Assembly (NCBI GenBank): GCA_963736285.1
Contig: CAVTOA010000003.1
Location: forward strand, 496,001-560,000
DNA: 64,000 nucleotides
Source: CAVTOA01 sp963736285
Lineage (GTDB): Bacteria; Actinomycetota; Actinomycetes; Mycobacteriales; QHCE01
Direction of reading: 5' to 3'
Part shown: positions 34,258 to 44,376 of the stretch, in pieces
Layout: each line of letters opens with the position of its first letter
How positions within the stretch are numbered: the stretch's first letter is position 1
Notes under the pieces: model-generated
Database searches by the model: none
What the model saw: the letters and a program-made list of their open reading frames with translations, nothing else
Told to the model about the DNA's origin: nothing
Translations under genes and position numbers: made by a program

Positions 34258-34990
34258 CTAGTATTCGGCTGCCACGGCAGTTCCGTCTACCACTGCGGCG
34301 CAGCAATGTTTCAGCCATGCCCTCACGCCATCGACGGTTCCGGTCGCGTATGCATGCGCAGCGCCGATGTATTCGGGGCGGCGGTTGTCATGACCGACTT
34401 CTGTGGGAACGAACCCATTGGGGTCTAACCCCCGATCCATCAGCACTAATCGTTCTGCCGCTCGCGCCACGATCCCGTTTGCCCGCGAAAAAGGTGACAG
34501 TCGTAAAAGCTCGCCGTGAACAACGGCGGCAAGGACCACCGCGGGTACCTCTGCCGACGCCGCAGCTATTTGCTGGCTCAGGACATGCAGATCGGAGACG
34601 GGTGTTCCAGCCTTCGGGCGCCCGACTTCGTCCGCACCAGCAAGACCGTGAGCGGCAAGCACATGGAGGCGAGCAATCGCCTGTAGCGGAGCCCGCCGCC
34701 AAGTCTCTGCCAATGTTGGATAGCTCGGCATTGACTCGCAATGCGCCCTGTACTCGCGGGTCAGCCACCACTCCGGCTCGTACTTGTTCGAGTGGATACT
34801 CCGCGCCTTCAAGGCGCGCGGATGCCTGAGCGCCACGCAACGCGGCCTCGGCTAGGCATCTCCCTGGTTCGCGTCGCACGACCTCCGACCGGCTGAGGGC
34901 ATCAACCGCTTCCCTGCTCGTGGCAACAGCATCGGCCACGCCCGACAATTCCCCAAGCACTAGAAGCGGATTAGCCATCGTGTCTATCAC
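34258..34990 (-). pseudogene. Fic-fold protein with degenerate active site (Rv3662c type), frameshifted
   Basis: Two frames join: N-terminal half 34990-34735 ('RCLAEAALRGAQASARLEGA', 'VQGALRVNAEL') and C-terminal half 34735-34258 ('TLAETWRRAPLQAIARLHVL', 'LAAVVHGELL'). The Fic helix reads 'SPFSRANGIVARA' where active Fic enzymes have HPFxxGNGRxxR: the catalytic His is replaced by Ser and the second glycine and arginine positions differ. The Rv3662c family has this degenerate motif too, so the loss is ancestral. One indel near 34735. Stop at 34258. Confidence 0.65.
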
Positions 34991-35246
34991 CGATTTGGAG
35001 ACGTCGACGGTTGTGATGGCTCACTCACCTTCTCTGGTGGCCACGAAAGAGCAACAAACGAATGGGAGTGGAGACTGAGCTTAGGCACTTCGGTAGGAAA
35101 GTTGTACTCGACGCGGCGAAATCTCTTGGTCGCTTGAACTCGAATTCTCTGGTCGGCCGGACGCGTCAAGGGACGGCGTCGTACGCATTTCGGAATAAAC
35201 AGGAAGCTTCGTCTTCGGATCTGCGTAATAGATGAGCGATAAACCC
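34991..35246. other. Gap without recognisable gene
   Basis: About 260 bases between two leftward genes. In M. tuberculosis a HAD-family phosphatase gene (Rv3661) lies in this neighbourhood, but no trace of its DxDxT motif is seen here. Confidence 0.3.
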
Positions 35247-36130
35247 TCAAAATCGCTCCCAAACTTGCCGTAAGGCCGATCCAGTACTTACCCCGGCATC
35301 TTTCAAGGCTTGCCGAACATAGCCGATTCCCTGGTAATAGGGGAACTGACTAGTCTTAATTGGATTAATCGACACCTCGAACCGCCAATAGTCATGCCCT
35401 TTATGTGAAACTAAAGTGCGCTTCTTGACATCAACGAGTCCTTTATACGAACGAAATTTTTAATAAATTTGCCTGCCTGCTCCACACTTAGCCCGGCGGT
35501 ATTGATGCCATCACCAATTTCATCGGTCCGCATTGTGGGTTCACACGCGATCCGCCCTTTACCGGGCGACAGCTGCCACCCAGTCTTCGGAAAATAGTAA
35601 TACAGTTTTCCGTCAACGCACCGCATTTGGATAGAGCCGCTTTTCTCGTTAGTATTGCTGTCTCGACCATACGACAAAGCATTGGTTTTGTAGTCGTAGG
35701 TTACGTTTACCCTGGTTTCGCTGCCCGCCGACTCTTGAATAGACTTTGTATTTATTATTTGCTTTTTCGCGGCATTGCTAAATACCTCATAAAAGCTACT
35801 CGCTAGGGTTGATTTCTTACCCTCTGGTTTTGGTATGAACCTTTCGTCGCTCCTATTAAAAATAAATGCTGCTATTCCCACTACCAGCACCGCCACAACG
35901 CCACACACCAATACCACAAGCAAAGTGTGACTCGTCTTTGGAGAGCGGCCTGGGGGCACAGGCCGCATCGCCGGCGGCACCCACCCACCATTAGCGGGTC
36001 CGCTAGGTGGCTGTGCGGGAAAACCCTCCGGCGGACGACCAGGCAATTCGAAGCCGCGTGCTGGGGGCCGAGGGTGCGCGCCTCCAGGATAAGAAGGATC
36101 GGAAGGGCGCTCGGGGGGTGGCATGGTCAT
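35247..36130 (-). pseudogene. Pro-rich membrane-anchored secreted-domain protein, 3' frameshift
   Basis: About 295 codons. N-terminal proline/glycine-rich cytoplasmic segment (MTMPPPERPSDPSYPGGAHP), one transmembrane helix (LLVVLVCGVVAVLVVGIAAF), then an extracellular domain ('FYEVFSNAAKKQIINTKSIQ', 'NVTYDYKTNALSYGR', 'GKLYYYFPKTGW'). The leftover frame stops at 35411, but the next frame goes on with 'YKGLVDVKKRTLVSHKGHDY' and 'VSINPIKTSQFPYYQGIGYV' to TGA at 35247, so an indel near 35450 is likely. The domain order resembles the sensor or lipid-binding tails seen on other membrane proteins in this window (50.4 and 51.5 kb). Codon usage is more AT-rich than its neighbours. Confidence 0.6.
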
Positions 36131-36327
36131 CAGGTTCTTCTTCCTGCTCCGTCCGGCCGTATCCAGAAGCAACTACTGCCGGGCACAACACTACCTAGCG
36201 CTTTATGCCGCAATTCGGCCAGTGAACGACGAATACCACTAGCGTGAACTCGGGGATGGCGTGGTCGGCGGCCAACGCCATGCCACGAACATACAAGCTA
36301 CGCCTCATCGAAACAGGAGGTCGCGGT

Positions 36328-38294
36328 ATGCGCGACGTGCCAGCGCTGTCCAACCTGCTGCGGGAAGAACGGCGTTTTGACCCGCCCTCGCACCTCGCCG
36401 CCCATGCCAACGTCAACGAAGCCGCTTACGCCCTAGCCGACGCCGACCGCATCGGCTTCTGGGAAGAACAAGCCAAGCGTCTGCATTGGACACAGCAATG
36501 GCACACCGCGTTGCGGTGGGACCCACCGTTTGCCAAATGGTTCGTGGGGGGTGAGCTCAACGTCGCATACAATTGCGTGGACCGGCACGTAGAAGCCGGC
36601 TACGGCGAGCAGGTCGCGATTCATTGGGAAGGCGAGCCCGGCGACCAGCGCACCTCACCTATGCCGATCTGCAACGCGAAGTCTGCAAAACTGCCCACGC
36701 GCTGACTCGAGCTCGGCGTCCATCGCCGGCGATCGGGTCATGATTTACCTGCCGATGATTCCCGAGGCGGCGATCTCGTTCCTCGCATGCGCTCGGATCG
36801 GTGCGGTGCACAGTGTCGTGTTTGGAGGGTTTTCTGCGGAGAGCCTGCGAAACCGAGCCAACGACGCCGAAGCCACCGTGCTCATCACCGCCGACGGTGG
36901 CTACCGCCGCGGCCAAGCATCCGCACTAAAATCCGCCGCCGACGAGGGCATCGAAGGCACCAGCATCGAGAAGGTGCTGGTGGTCCGCCGCACTGGCCAA
37001 GACGTGCCGTGGCACGACGGGCGCGACGTGTGGTGGCACGAGCTGGTCGACCGCCAACCCGATACCCACGCCTGCGAATCCTTCGACGCCGAGCACCCGC
37101 TGTACATCCTTTACACCTCAGGAACTACCGCTAAACCCAAAGGGATTCTGCACACCACCGGTGGCTACCTGACCCAGGTCAGCTACACCCACCACGCGGT
37201 CTTCGATCACAAACCCGGGCAAGACGTGTACTGGTGCGCGGCCGACATCGGCTGGGTGACCGGGCACAGCTACATCGTCTACGGACCCATGGCCAACCGA
37301 GCCACCCAGGTCATGTACGAGGGAACGCCCGACACTCCCCACAAAGGACGGTTCTGGGAACTCATCGAGAAATACCGCGTCTCCATCCTGTACACCGCAC
37401 CGACGACGATTCGCACATTCATGAAGTGGGGCGACGACCTACCGGCCCAATTCGACCTGTCGTCCCTGCGCCTGCTGGGTTCCGTGGGCGAGCCGATCAA
37501 TCCCGAAGCCTGGATGTGGTACCGCAAAAACATCGGTGGCGACCGATGCCCGATCGTCGACACCTGGTGGCAAACCGAGACCGGCGCGATCATGATCAGC
37601 CCCCTGCCGGGTGTGACCAGCACCAAACCCGGATCGGCCCAGCGCCCCTTGCCGGGAATCGATGCTGACGTGGTCGACGAAGCAGGTGCTCCCGTCCCAA
37701 ACGGCGGGGGCGGATACCTAGTACTGACCGAACCTTGGCCGTCCATGCTGCGCACCATCTGGGGCGACGACCAGCGCTACATCGACACCTACTGGTCACG
37801 CTTTGCCGACCAGGGCTACTACTTTGCCGGCGACGGCGCCAAAAAAGACGACGACGGTGACCTGTGGCTAATGGGGCGAGTCGACGACGTGATGAACGTC
37901 TCCGGGCACCGCATCTCCACCACCGAAGTGGAATCAGCGCTGGTCTCGCATCCGAAGGTGGCGGAATCCGCGGTGGTGGGAGCTACTGATCCCACCACCG
38001 GTCAGGGCATCGTCGCGTTTGTCATTCTGCGCGGCGAGCCAGACGAAGGCGAAGAACTGGTGGCCGACCTGCGCACACATGTCGCAAAAGAGATTGGTCC
38101 TATCGCGAAGCCACGCCAGATCTTGCTGGTGCCGGAGCTCCCGAAGACCCGCTCCGGGAAGATAATGCGCCGCCTGCTCCGTGACGTGGCCGAACACCGG
38201 GCCGCTGGGAGACGTAACGACTTTGGCGGATCCGTCGGTGATGAAACTGATTCGGGAAGGCCTAACACAGTTCAAAGGTGATAACGAAGCGTAG
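36328..38294 (+). pseudogene. acs: Acetyl-CoA synthetase, frameshifted and with swapped 3' end
   Basis: Acetate + CoA + ATP to acetyl-CoA. ATG 36328 has AGGAGG 7 bases upstream. The N-terminal part runs to about 36650 ('FWEEQAKRLHWTQQWHTALR'), then three closely spaced frame changes (about 36650, 36705, 36725), then a long clean frame from 36740 with 'YTSGTTAKPKGI', 'GSVGEPINPEAW', 'DTWWQTETG', 'GRVDDVMNVSGHRIS' and 'PKTRSGKIMRRLLR' (the regulatory acetyl-lysine). Near 38212 an extra G shifts the last 25 codons. This 3' end (38182-38264) is an almost exact copy of 39972-40053, which still carries the natural end. See the AbiE insertion. Confidence 0.9.
38182..38264. repeat. 82-bp direct repeat, copy 1 (acs 3' end)
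   Basis: Identical to 39972-40053 apart from one inserted G near 38213. Downstream of copy 1 the frame, if the G is ignored, gives an alternative C-terminus (LTQFKGDNEA, stop 38292-38294). Confidence 0.9.
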
Positions 38295-38376
38295 TCCTGG
38301 CAAGCCTATGGCTAGGGCCCTGAACTTCGGCCGCAAGCGAGAGGCAAAAACGTTCCCTAGACGGTACACTTTTGCC

Positions 38377-38987
38377 ATGTCTGCCAGGGATGCGCTGAGT
38401 GCGATCGGCGAGTATGCCGAGGATCAGCATGGAATGATCACCCACGCACAAGCAGCTAAGCTGGGCATTCACCGCTCTATGCTCATGCGCCTCGCCACAA
38501 GCGGGGCCCTCGCCTATCAGGGCTTTATGCCGAATGGCTGATGCTTGCCCCAAAGATTCCTGCGTGGGAGCGCACCCACGAGCAGGGAATCGTCTCCCAC
38601 CAATCCGCTGCAGCATGCTACGACATCGGGGATTTCCCCTCCTACCAGCATGAATTCATTGTGCCGAAGCTCCAGCGCACGACCCGCGATGGGGTGAAGC
38701 GTCGCGTTCGTCGCGATCTCGGCGTCGACGGTGTCGACTGGGAGTGGGTTTCAGACATGCCAGTGCATCGCCCCACACACATAGTCATTGACCTCATTGA
38801 GGACCACCAAGACCCCAGCCTGATCGGTGGGGTGATCGCCGACGCCCTCCACAAAGGTCTTATCACGAACACCGACACAATCCAGGCCGCTGAAACCTGG
38901 CAGCCTTACCGCCGCGCGGCAAGCAGCGCCGAAGAAGTCGTCGCCTACTTCCTCGGCCACACCAACGTCGAAAAGGTCATAACATGA
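38377..38987 (+). pseudogene. AbiEi-type antitoxin, internally damaged
   Basis: Start MSARDALSAIGEYAEDQHGM, with winged-helix 'MITHAQAAKLGIHRSMLMRL' (N-terminal HTH of AbiEi antitoxins), a break at 38525-38545 where 'YQGF' jumps to 'AEWLMLAPKIPAWER' in another frame, then the C-terminal domain 'GIVSHQSAAACYDIGDFP', 'VKRRVRRDLG' and 'RPTHIVIDLIEDHQDP', stop 38987. The antitoxin represses its own promoter. -10-like TACACT ends 8 bases before the ATG, suggesting a leaderless mRNA. Its stop overlaps the toxin start by ATGA. Part of an insertion in the acs 3' end. Confidence 0.8.
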
Positions 38988-39894
38988 TCGACTCCACCCT
39001 CCCTTATCAGACACCGGAGGCGTTCCGCAGCGCTCTCACCGACACGTTCCGTACTCGTGCGCGCGAGCTAGGCGTTCCGTAGCAGCAACGACACGCCAGT
39101 TCGCCTACGACCGGTTTCTGGCCAGAATCTTTGAGTCCGACGATCGCCATGCCTGGGTGCTCAAGGGCGGCGGTGCGCTCCTGGCACGTCTCGCCGGCGC
39201 TCGACACAGCATGGACCTTGACTTATATCGAGCCATCGACACCATCACAGAAGCTGAGCAGGAACTTCGGCACGCAGCCGCCACCGACTTGGGGGATTTC
39301 TTTAGCTTCGATTTAGGCCGGTCCGCGCCTTTGACCGACGAGCAGAAAGGCGTGCGCGTCGCGGTCCTGGCCCGGATTGGTCGGCGGGAATTCGAAAGGT
39401 TCCCTGTCGATGTCGTTGCGGGGTTGACGATGACAGGTAAACCTGACGAGGCACCTCCACTAGTCAGTGTGGACATCGAGGGGCTCACTCAGACTGTGTA
39501 CCGCGTCTACCCGCTGGCCGACCACATCGCTGACAAGGTGTGCGCGATCTACCGAACCCACACAACTGCAGAAGGCCATGTGATCGCGTCTAGTCGAATC
39601 AAAGACTTCGTCGACCTCGCACTCATAGCGCTGACCGTCGACGCCGCAGCCCTCCAACAAGCTCTTTCATCAGAACTCGCGCGCAACCATCTGCCCATTC
39701 CCGATCACTTCGCCGTCCCCGACATTGACCTCTGGGCTTCCGGATACGAGCACATGGCCGCCCGCGCACCCGATCTCGCTAATTGCCGCTCCTACGATCA
39801 AGGACATGACCTCGTAACACGGCTACTCGACCCTGCCTTCACAAACGAGGCACACAGCCGATGGAAGCCCGAAACCGAAGAATGGCAACAGTGA
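38984..39894 (+). pseudogene. AbiEii nucleotidyltransferase toxin, one frameshift
   Basis: Begins MIDSTLPYQTPEAFRSALTD, hits a TAG at 39079 and resumes in another frame as 'TTRQFAYDRFLARIF' and 'WVLKGGGALLARL'. The nucleotidyltransferase core is seen in 'KGGGALLARLAGARHSMDLD' with D-L-D-L-Y metal ligands, and the C-terminal half has 'IADKVCAIYRTH' and 'SRIKDFVDLALIA' typical of AbiEii/AbiGii toxins. Type IV toxin-antitoxin / abortive infection partner of the preceding gene. One base near 39080 separates it from an intact frame, so the toxin is at present either silent or translated only from a start inside the second frame. Confidence 0.85.
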
Positions 39895-39971
39895 CGAGGA
39901 CGCAATCCCTAGGGGACAGTGAGGCGGATCGATTCGAGCTCAAGACATATCAATGACCCTTTCCGATGGTC

Positions 39972-40053
39972 TGACGTGGCCGAACACCGGGCCCTGGGAG
40001 ACGTAACGACTTTGGCGGATCCGTCGGTGATGAAACTGATTCGGGAAGGCCTA
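39972..40053. repeat. 82-bp direct repeat, copy 2 (original acs 3' end)
   Basis: Second copy of the acs 3' end. In frame it reads DVAEHRALGDVTTLADPSVM then KLIREGLRQDPDQE and stops at TGA 40075-40077, the expected acetyl-CoA synthetase C-terminus. It is now detached from the gene by the 1.7 kb AbiE insert. Confidence 0.9.
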
Positions 40054-40077
40054 CGCCAGGACCCGGATCAGGAGTGA

Positions 40078-40813
40078 GGGAGTATTTCTGAGCCATTTCG
40101 TCAGTGAAATCGACGTTGTGCCAACCACCGAAGATCCACAGCTGGTCTGCGACGCGGCCGTCGACTGAATTGAGATACCACCAGCGGCGATAAACCGCCT
40201 GAATCGCTTTATCTGCGTCCGAGGAGTCTGACGCTAACCAGTCTCCGGTCAGCCCATCAGAATGCACAGTCGGTTTCCTTGGGGATAGATCTTTGGGTTG
40301 GGAAGGGTCACGGTGGTCGTCTTTGGCGAACCATCAGTTCGAGCCGTCACGACAATCCGGTCTAACGGACCGTGACCGACAGCGTGCGCAAGAAACGAAT
40401 CGAATGAGGTCATGCCATGCTGAATTTTGCTGGGCCAGGAGCCCCATCAATAGCCGGCAGAGTGCCGAAAGGCAAACTACTGCCGCTCCACGTCTTGGTA
40501 AATCCATCTTGATACACAGCCTCGGCATCCCACGTCACGCTAGCTCCGTCTACCCGGGAATCTCGCGCTTCTAGCCGAAGCTGGGCAGAAGCTGAGCTGC
40601 TATACCCAGCTTGAACAGCAATCGCACCACCTAGATTTTTACCATCAGGTCCACCCGGAACGGGAGCGGCGAGGCAGGTTTCCTGGGGCACCGGCGGGCA
40701 CACATTGGCGGGCGCAGAACTTCTGAGTGCAAAAAGGGTGCCACTAGACCACTACTGCCACAGCGAGAAGGGCGCCGCCACCCGCCACTCTTGGTGAACT
40801 TAGACATACTCAT
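40078..40813 (-). pseudogene. Broken secreted hypothetical protein
   Basis: Leftward, possibly from ATG 40813 or 40807. Pieces in alternating frames: 'CPPVPQETCLAAPVPGGPDG' and 'ASAQLRLEARDSRVDGASVT' (40.70-40.41 kb), 'FDSFLAHAVGHGPLDRIVVT' (40.40-40.27 kb) and 'DADKAIQAVYRRWWYLNSVD', 'QLWIFGGWHNVDFTDEMA' (40.27-40.08 kb). Looks like an extracytoplasmic protein with an N-terminal signal or anchor segment, but no family is recognised. At least two frameshifts, so the extent is approximate. It converges on the acs remnant. Confidence 0.4.
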
Positions 40814-40836
40814 CCTTTAGCGAGGGAACGTACGGT

Positions 40837-42087
40837 GTGCCTATGTCTCTTGGTGGTGGCCGGCGCAGAAACAAGCGTCCCACGAATCAGCACCTCGAGA
40901 AGACTCAATCAAACGCCAAACGCGCTGGTCGCGCTGTCGCGGAGTTTCTGCGTACCGAAACCGTCGGCGGCCTGATTCTATTAGCTGCCGCAACAGCGGG
41001 CCTGATCATTGCTAACACTCCGTTGCAGGGCACCTACCGCGACGTGCGGGACGCGGTGGTGGGCCCCGCGGCGCTACACCTCAATCTGTCCATCGGCACC
41101 TGGACCGCTGACGGTCTGCTAGCGGTGTTCTTTTTCATCGCTGGTCTGGAACTTAAACGTGAGTTTGTCGTCGGCGAATTGCGCGACAGGCGTCGAGCGA
41201 TGCTGCCCGTCTTGAGCGCGCTCGGCGGAATGATCATCCCAGCGGCCTTGTGCGCGCTGATCTCGTTTGGGGCACCTGGCGGCGGTGATGCCTGGCCGGT
41301 GCCGGTCGCCACTGACATCGCGTTTGCTTTGGCGGTGCTGGCTATCGCTGCACCCGGGCTGCCTTCGTCTTTGCGGGTCTTTTTGCTTTCTCTCGCCGTG
41401 ATCGATGACCTTGGCGTCATCGCTCTCATTGCCGTGGTGTTTACCGAGTCTCTTCAGTGGATTGCGTTGATCGTTGCCATCACCCTGCTCGCCGGCTACG
41501 CACTATTGCAACGATTGCGCGTGCGCAGCCCGCTGATATATGTGCCGCTCGCCGCCGCGGTGTGGGTAACAGTGCACTACTCGGGAATACATGCCACGGT
41601 GGCGGGTATCGCATTGGCACTACTCACTCGAGTAGAGACCGACCCAGACGAAGAACAGTCACCGGCACAACGACTGGAGCATCGACTCCAACCGTGGTCT
41701 GCTGGGCTCTGCGTTCCACTATTTGGCTTTTTCGCTGCCGGCTTGGCTATCAACGCCGCAACCTTGACCGGATTCGCTGCGGACCGGGTTGTCTGGGCAG
41801 TCATGGCTGGCCTAGTTCTGGGGAAACTATTGGGCGTGTTCGGAGGCGCTAGAGCTGCCGTGGCACTAGGCCTGGCGAAGCTACCCAAAGACGTGAACTG
41901 GTGGGATTTAACAGCATTGGCCTCCGTGGCGGGCTGCGGTTTTACCGTCAGCTTGCTGATCGCCGAGCTCGCCTTTGGCGCTACCTCGCAGGGCGAATAC
42001 GTCAAACTCGCGGTGCTGGTCGCGTCAACGGTTGCGGGATTCATCTCCGCCACGCTGCTGCGTTTGAGGCTCCATGCTCGCCGATAA
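40837..42087 (+). CDS. nhaA: Na+/H+ antiporter NhaA
   Basis: 416 residues, about 11-12 helices. Exchanges internal Na+ for external H+ and protects against alkaline pH and sodium. Family features: 'LRTETVGGLILLAAATAGLI', 'AGLELKREFVVGELRD', 'PVATDIAFALAVLAI' and the ion-binding aspartate pair in 'LAVIDDLGVIAL'. Start GTG 40837 (ATG 40843 possible); GAGGGA lies upstream. The N-terminal 30 residues are basic and cytoplasmic. Intact; stands alone between two transcription units. Confidence 0.95.
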   Translation: MPMSLGGGRRRNKRPTNQHLEKTQSNAKRAGRAVAEFLRTETVGGLILLAAATAGLIIANTPLQGTYRDVRDAVVGPAALHLNLSIGTWTADGLLAVFFFIAGLELKREFVVGELRDRRRAMLPVLSALGGMIIPAALCALISFGAPGGGDAWPVPVATDIAFALAVLAIAAPGLPSSLRVFLLSLAVIDDLGVIALIAVVFTESLQWIALIVAITLLAGYALLQRLRVRSPLIYVPLAAAVWVTVHYSGIHATVAGIALALLTRVETDPDEEQSPAQRLEHRLQPWSAGLCVPLFGFFAAGLAINAATLTGFAADRVVWAVMAGLVLGKLLGVFGGARAAVALGLAKLPKDVNWWDLTALASVAGCGFTVSLLIAELAFGATSQGEYVKLAVLVASTVAGFISATLLRLRLHARR

Positions 42088-42204
42088 CGGCCGCTGCCCT
42101 ATTCGCTAGTTAGTGAAGGGTCGATGCGACATGTATGACCGACGCAAGCCAACTTGTGACCCCTCATCGCGTAGAAATAGGCGACGCGCGGCTAACCTAC
42201 CTTC

Positions 42205-43131
42205 ATGGCTGCCCGGCGGGACGACTCTGTGGTTCTCATCGACGGACCGTGGAGCCACCGTCATATCAACGCCAACGGCAGTCGATTTCACGTGGCCGAA
42301 CTAGGCGAAGGTCCGCTCGTGCTGTTTCTGCACGGGTTTCCGGATTTTTGGTGGACGTGGCGCCATCAGTTGGTGGCATTCGCGAATGCGGGATACCGCG
42401 CGGTCGCCATGGACCTACGCGGCTACGGCGCCTCCGACAAACCTCCGCGGGGCTACGACGCTTACAACCTCGCCGGCGACGTCACCGGGCTTATCCGTGC
42501 GCTGGGTGAGCACAAGGCAGCCGTCATTGGCCACGACTGGGGGGGAAGTCTGGCTTGGACAGTCGCGGCCTTTCATCCTCAGCTAGTCAACTCCATCGGC
42601 ATCCTCGGATCTGCCCACCCACTGCGGTTGCGGCGCGCGCTCTTCGCCGACCGCGCCCAGCGCGCAGCACTTAAACACCTGTTCAGTTTTCAGTTGCCGC
42701 GCTATGAACACGTCATCACTAAAGACAACGCGCAGTACGTAGAACGCCTGATCACCATGTGGGCGAGTCCACAATGGCGCGCCAGCGAAGACTTCGCCGC
42801 ACATGTCGCCGCTTGCCGCGATGCGATGCGGATCACCCAGGCAGCGTTCTGCGCGCTGGAGTATTACCGCTGGACCGTGCGGTCGCTGACGCGCCGGAGC
42901 GGGTGGCGCTACGCGAGCTTGATGGATACTCCGATCACGGCGCCCGTCATACAACTCCACGGAGCCCTCGACAGCTGCATTCTTCCCACAACGGCTCACG
43001 GCTCCGATACCTACGTCAACGCTCCGTACCGGTTCGAGTACATGCCGAATGTTGGCCACTTTCCCCATTTGGAACAGGCGAACCACAGCAACTCACTGTT
43101 GCTAGATTGGGTGGGACGGCATGCTCACTAA
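42205..43131 (+). CDS. ephE: Alpha/beta hydrolase, epoxide-hydrolase-like (EphE type)
   Basis: 308 residues. Catalytic features: oxyanion motif 'FLHGFPDFWWTWRHQ', nucleophile Asp in 'GHDWGG', acid in 'LHGALDSCI' and histidine in 'GHFPHLEQA'. Aspartate as nucleophile (G-H-D-x-G-G) is the mark of epoxide hydrolases and dehalogenases. Matches Rv3670 in position. The end overlaps the mycosin start by 11 bases, so the two are co-transcribed. Natural substrate unknown. Confidence 0.88.
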   Translation: MAARRDDSVVLIDGPWSHRHINANGSRFHVAELGEGPLVLFLHGFPDFWWTWRHQLVAFANAGYRAVAMDLRGYGASDKPPRGYDAYNLAGDVTGLIRALGEHKAAVIGHDWGGSLAWTVAAFHPQLVNSIGILGSAHPLRLRRALFADRAQRAALKHLFSFQLPRYEHVITKDNAQYVERLITMWASPQWRASEDFAAHVAACRDAMRITQAAFCALEYYRWTVRSLTRRSGWRYASLMDTPITAPVIQLHGALDSCILPTTAHGSDTYVNAPYRFEYMPNVGHFPHLEQANHSNSLLLDWVGRHAH

Positions 43132-44365
43132 GGCACCTGGGCGCTCCAGAGCGCTGTCTACGATGGTGGCTTTCATCGCGGCGGTCATCGCATTCTTCGG
43201 AAGCCCCACCGACATCAGCGTGTGGGCCTCCATGAATCGATCCGGCACGGCGGTCGCCATCGCCGACACGATTCGTAACGAGCAATGGCAACTCTCTTAC
43301 CTGCATGCCCAGGAGGCATGGCGCTATTCCAGGGGCGCGAACGAAACAGTCGCGGTCATCGACTCGGGCGTCGACGCCAACCATCCGGATCTCGCCGGGC
43401 AAGTACTCCCGGGGAAGGACTTTGTTGACGGTTCTACCGACGGACGGACGGACGTGGTAGGACACGGCACCACAGTGGCCGCATTGATCGCCGGCAAAGA
43501 CGACAAGGACGGCGTGGAAGGGCTCGCCCCGAACGCGAAAATACTGCCGGTGCGGGTGTTGGACTCCAAAAACGAATACAACTCCGCCAACCAAGTGGCC
43601 GACGCTGTGCGTTGGTCTGTCGACAACGGTGCGACCGTCATCAACATGTCGCTGGGCAGCTCGGAAACGTCTGCGGTACTCAGCGATGCGGTGCGATACG
43701 CGATGTCCCGTGACGTGGTAGTGGTCGCTTGTGATGGCAATGTTTCCAATGGTCGTGGCACCCAGGTATGGCATCCGGCTCGGGAACCCGGCGTCATCGC
43801 GGTGTCGGGTGTCAATTCCGACTCCAGCTTCTGGTCTGGCTCCATCCAAGGCCCATCGACGGTGTTGTCCGCACCTGCCAACGACATCACCGGCGCCGAC
43901 TCCCACGACAGCTATTGGAACGTGAAGGGCACTAGTTTTGCGTCACCTCTTGTCGCCGCGACCGCCGCTCTCGTGCGCTCTCGGTATCCCACGATGAGCG
44001 CTAACAATGTGATCAATCGACTCACCCGGACCGCTTGGGACATGGGTGCACCGGGGCGCGACTCCCAGTACGGCTTCGGGGTAGTCAACCCGACTGGTGC
44101 TCTCACCGCTCAAGTACCAAATGTCAGCCAGAATCCGTTGGTCGGAAGTAGTAACGGCCAAAAGAGCGAACCGAGTTCCATCCATAGTGGACCATCCGCG
44201 CCTCACACTTCGCCACACTTGGCTCCTCTGGCGAACCGCAGCACCATCCAGGTCGCTAGTATCGCCGCACTTGTGGCGATGGCAGGAACGGTCGGCGTCA
44301 GCATCATGGCGGCGACCTGGCTGTTCATCGTGCTATCGCGACGACGAAGGCGACAGCAGCCTTAA
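43121..44365 (+). CDS. Mycosin-like S8 serine protease, C-terminally membrane-anchored
   Basis: 414 residues. N-terminal hydrophobic signal segment (residues about 12-35), subtilisin fold with catalytic Asp in 'AVIDSGVDANHPDL', His in 'VGHGTTVAALIAG' and Ser in 'KGTSFASPLVAATAA'; the oxyanion Asn lies in 'VVVVACDGN'. A Ser/Pro-rich linker and a C-terminal helix before RRRRRQQP tether it outside. The architecture is that of MycP proteases of type VII secretion, but no ESX genes lie here. Overlaps ephE. It could process wall proteins; MarP's gene lies directly opposite. Confidence 0.9.
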   Translation: MLTKAPGRSRALSTMVAFIAAVIAFFGSPTDISVWASMNRSGTAVAIADTIRNEQWQLSYLHAQEAWRYSRGANETVAVIDSGVDANHPDLAGQVLPGKDFVDGSTDGRTDVVGHGTTVAALIAGKDDKDGVEGLAPNAKILPVRVLDSKNEYNSANQVADAVRWSVDNGATVINMSLGSSETSAVLSDAVRYAMSRDVVVVACDGNVSNGRGTQVWHPAREPGVIAVSGVNSDSSFWSGSIQGPSTVLSAPANDITGADSHDSYWNVKGTSFASPLVAATAALVRSRYPTMSANNVINRLTRTAWDMGAPGRDSQYGFGVVNPTGALTAQVPNVSQNPLVGSSNGQKSEPSSIHSGPSAPHTSPHLAPLANRSTIQVASIAALVAMAGTVGVSIMAATWLFIVLSRRRRRQQP

Positions 44366-44376
44366 CACCCGAGCTG

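Noticed and set aside
34987..35262. Possible gene of 91 codons, leftward
   Set aside because: Basic, no motif, no ribosome binding site, and overlaps the tail of a better-supported damaged gene.
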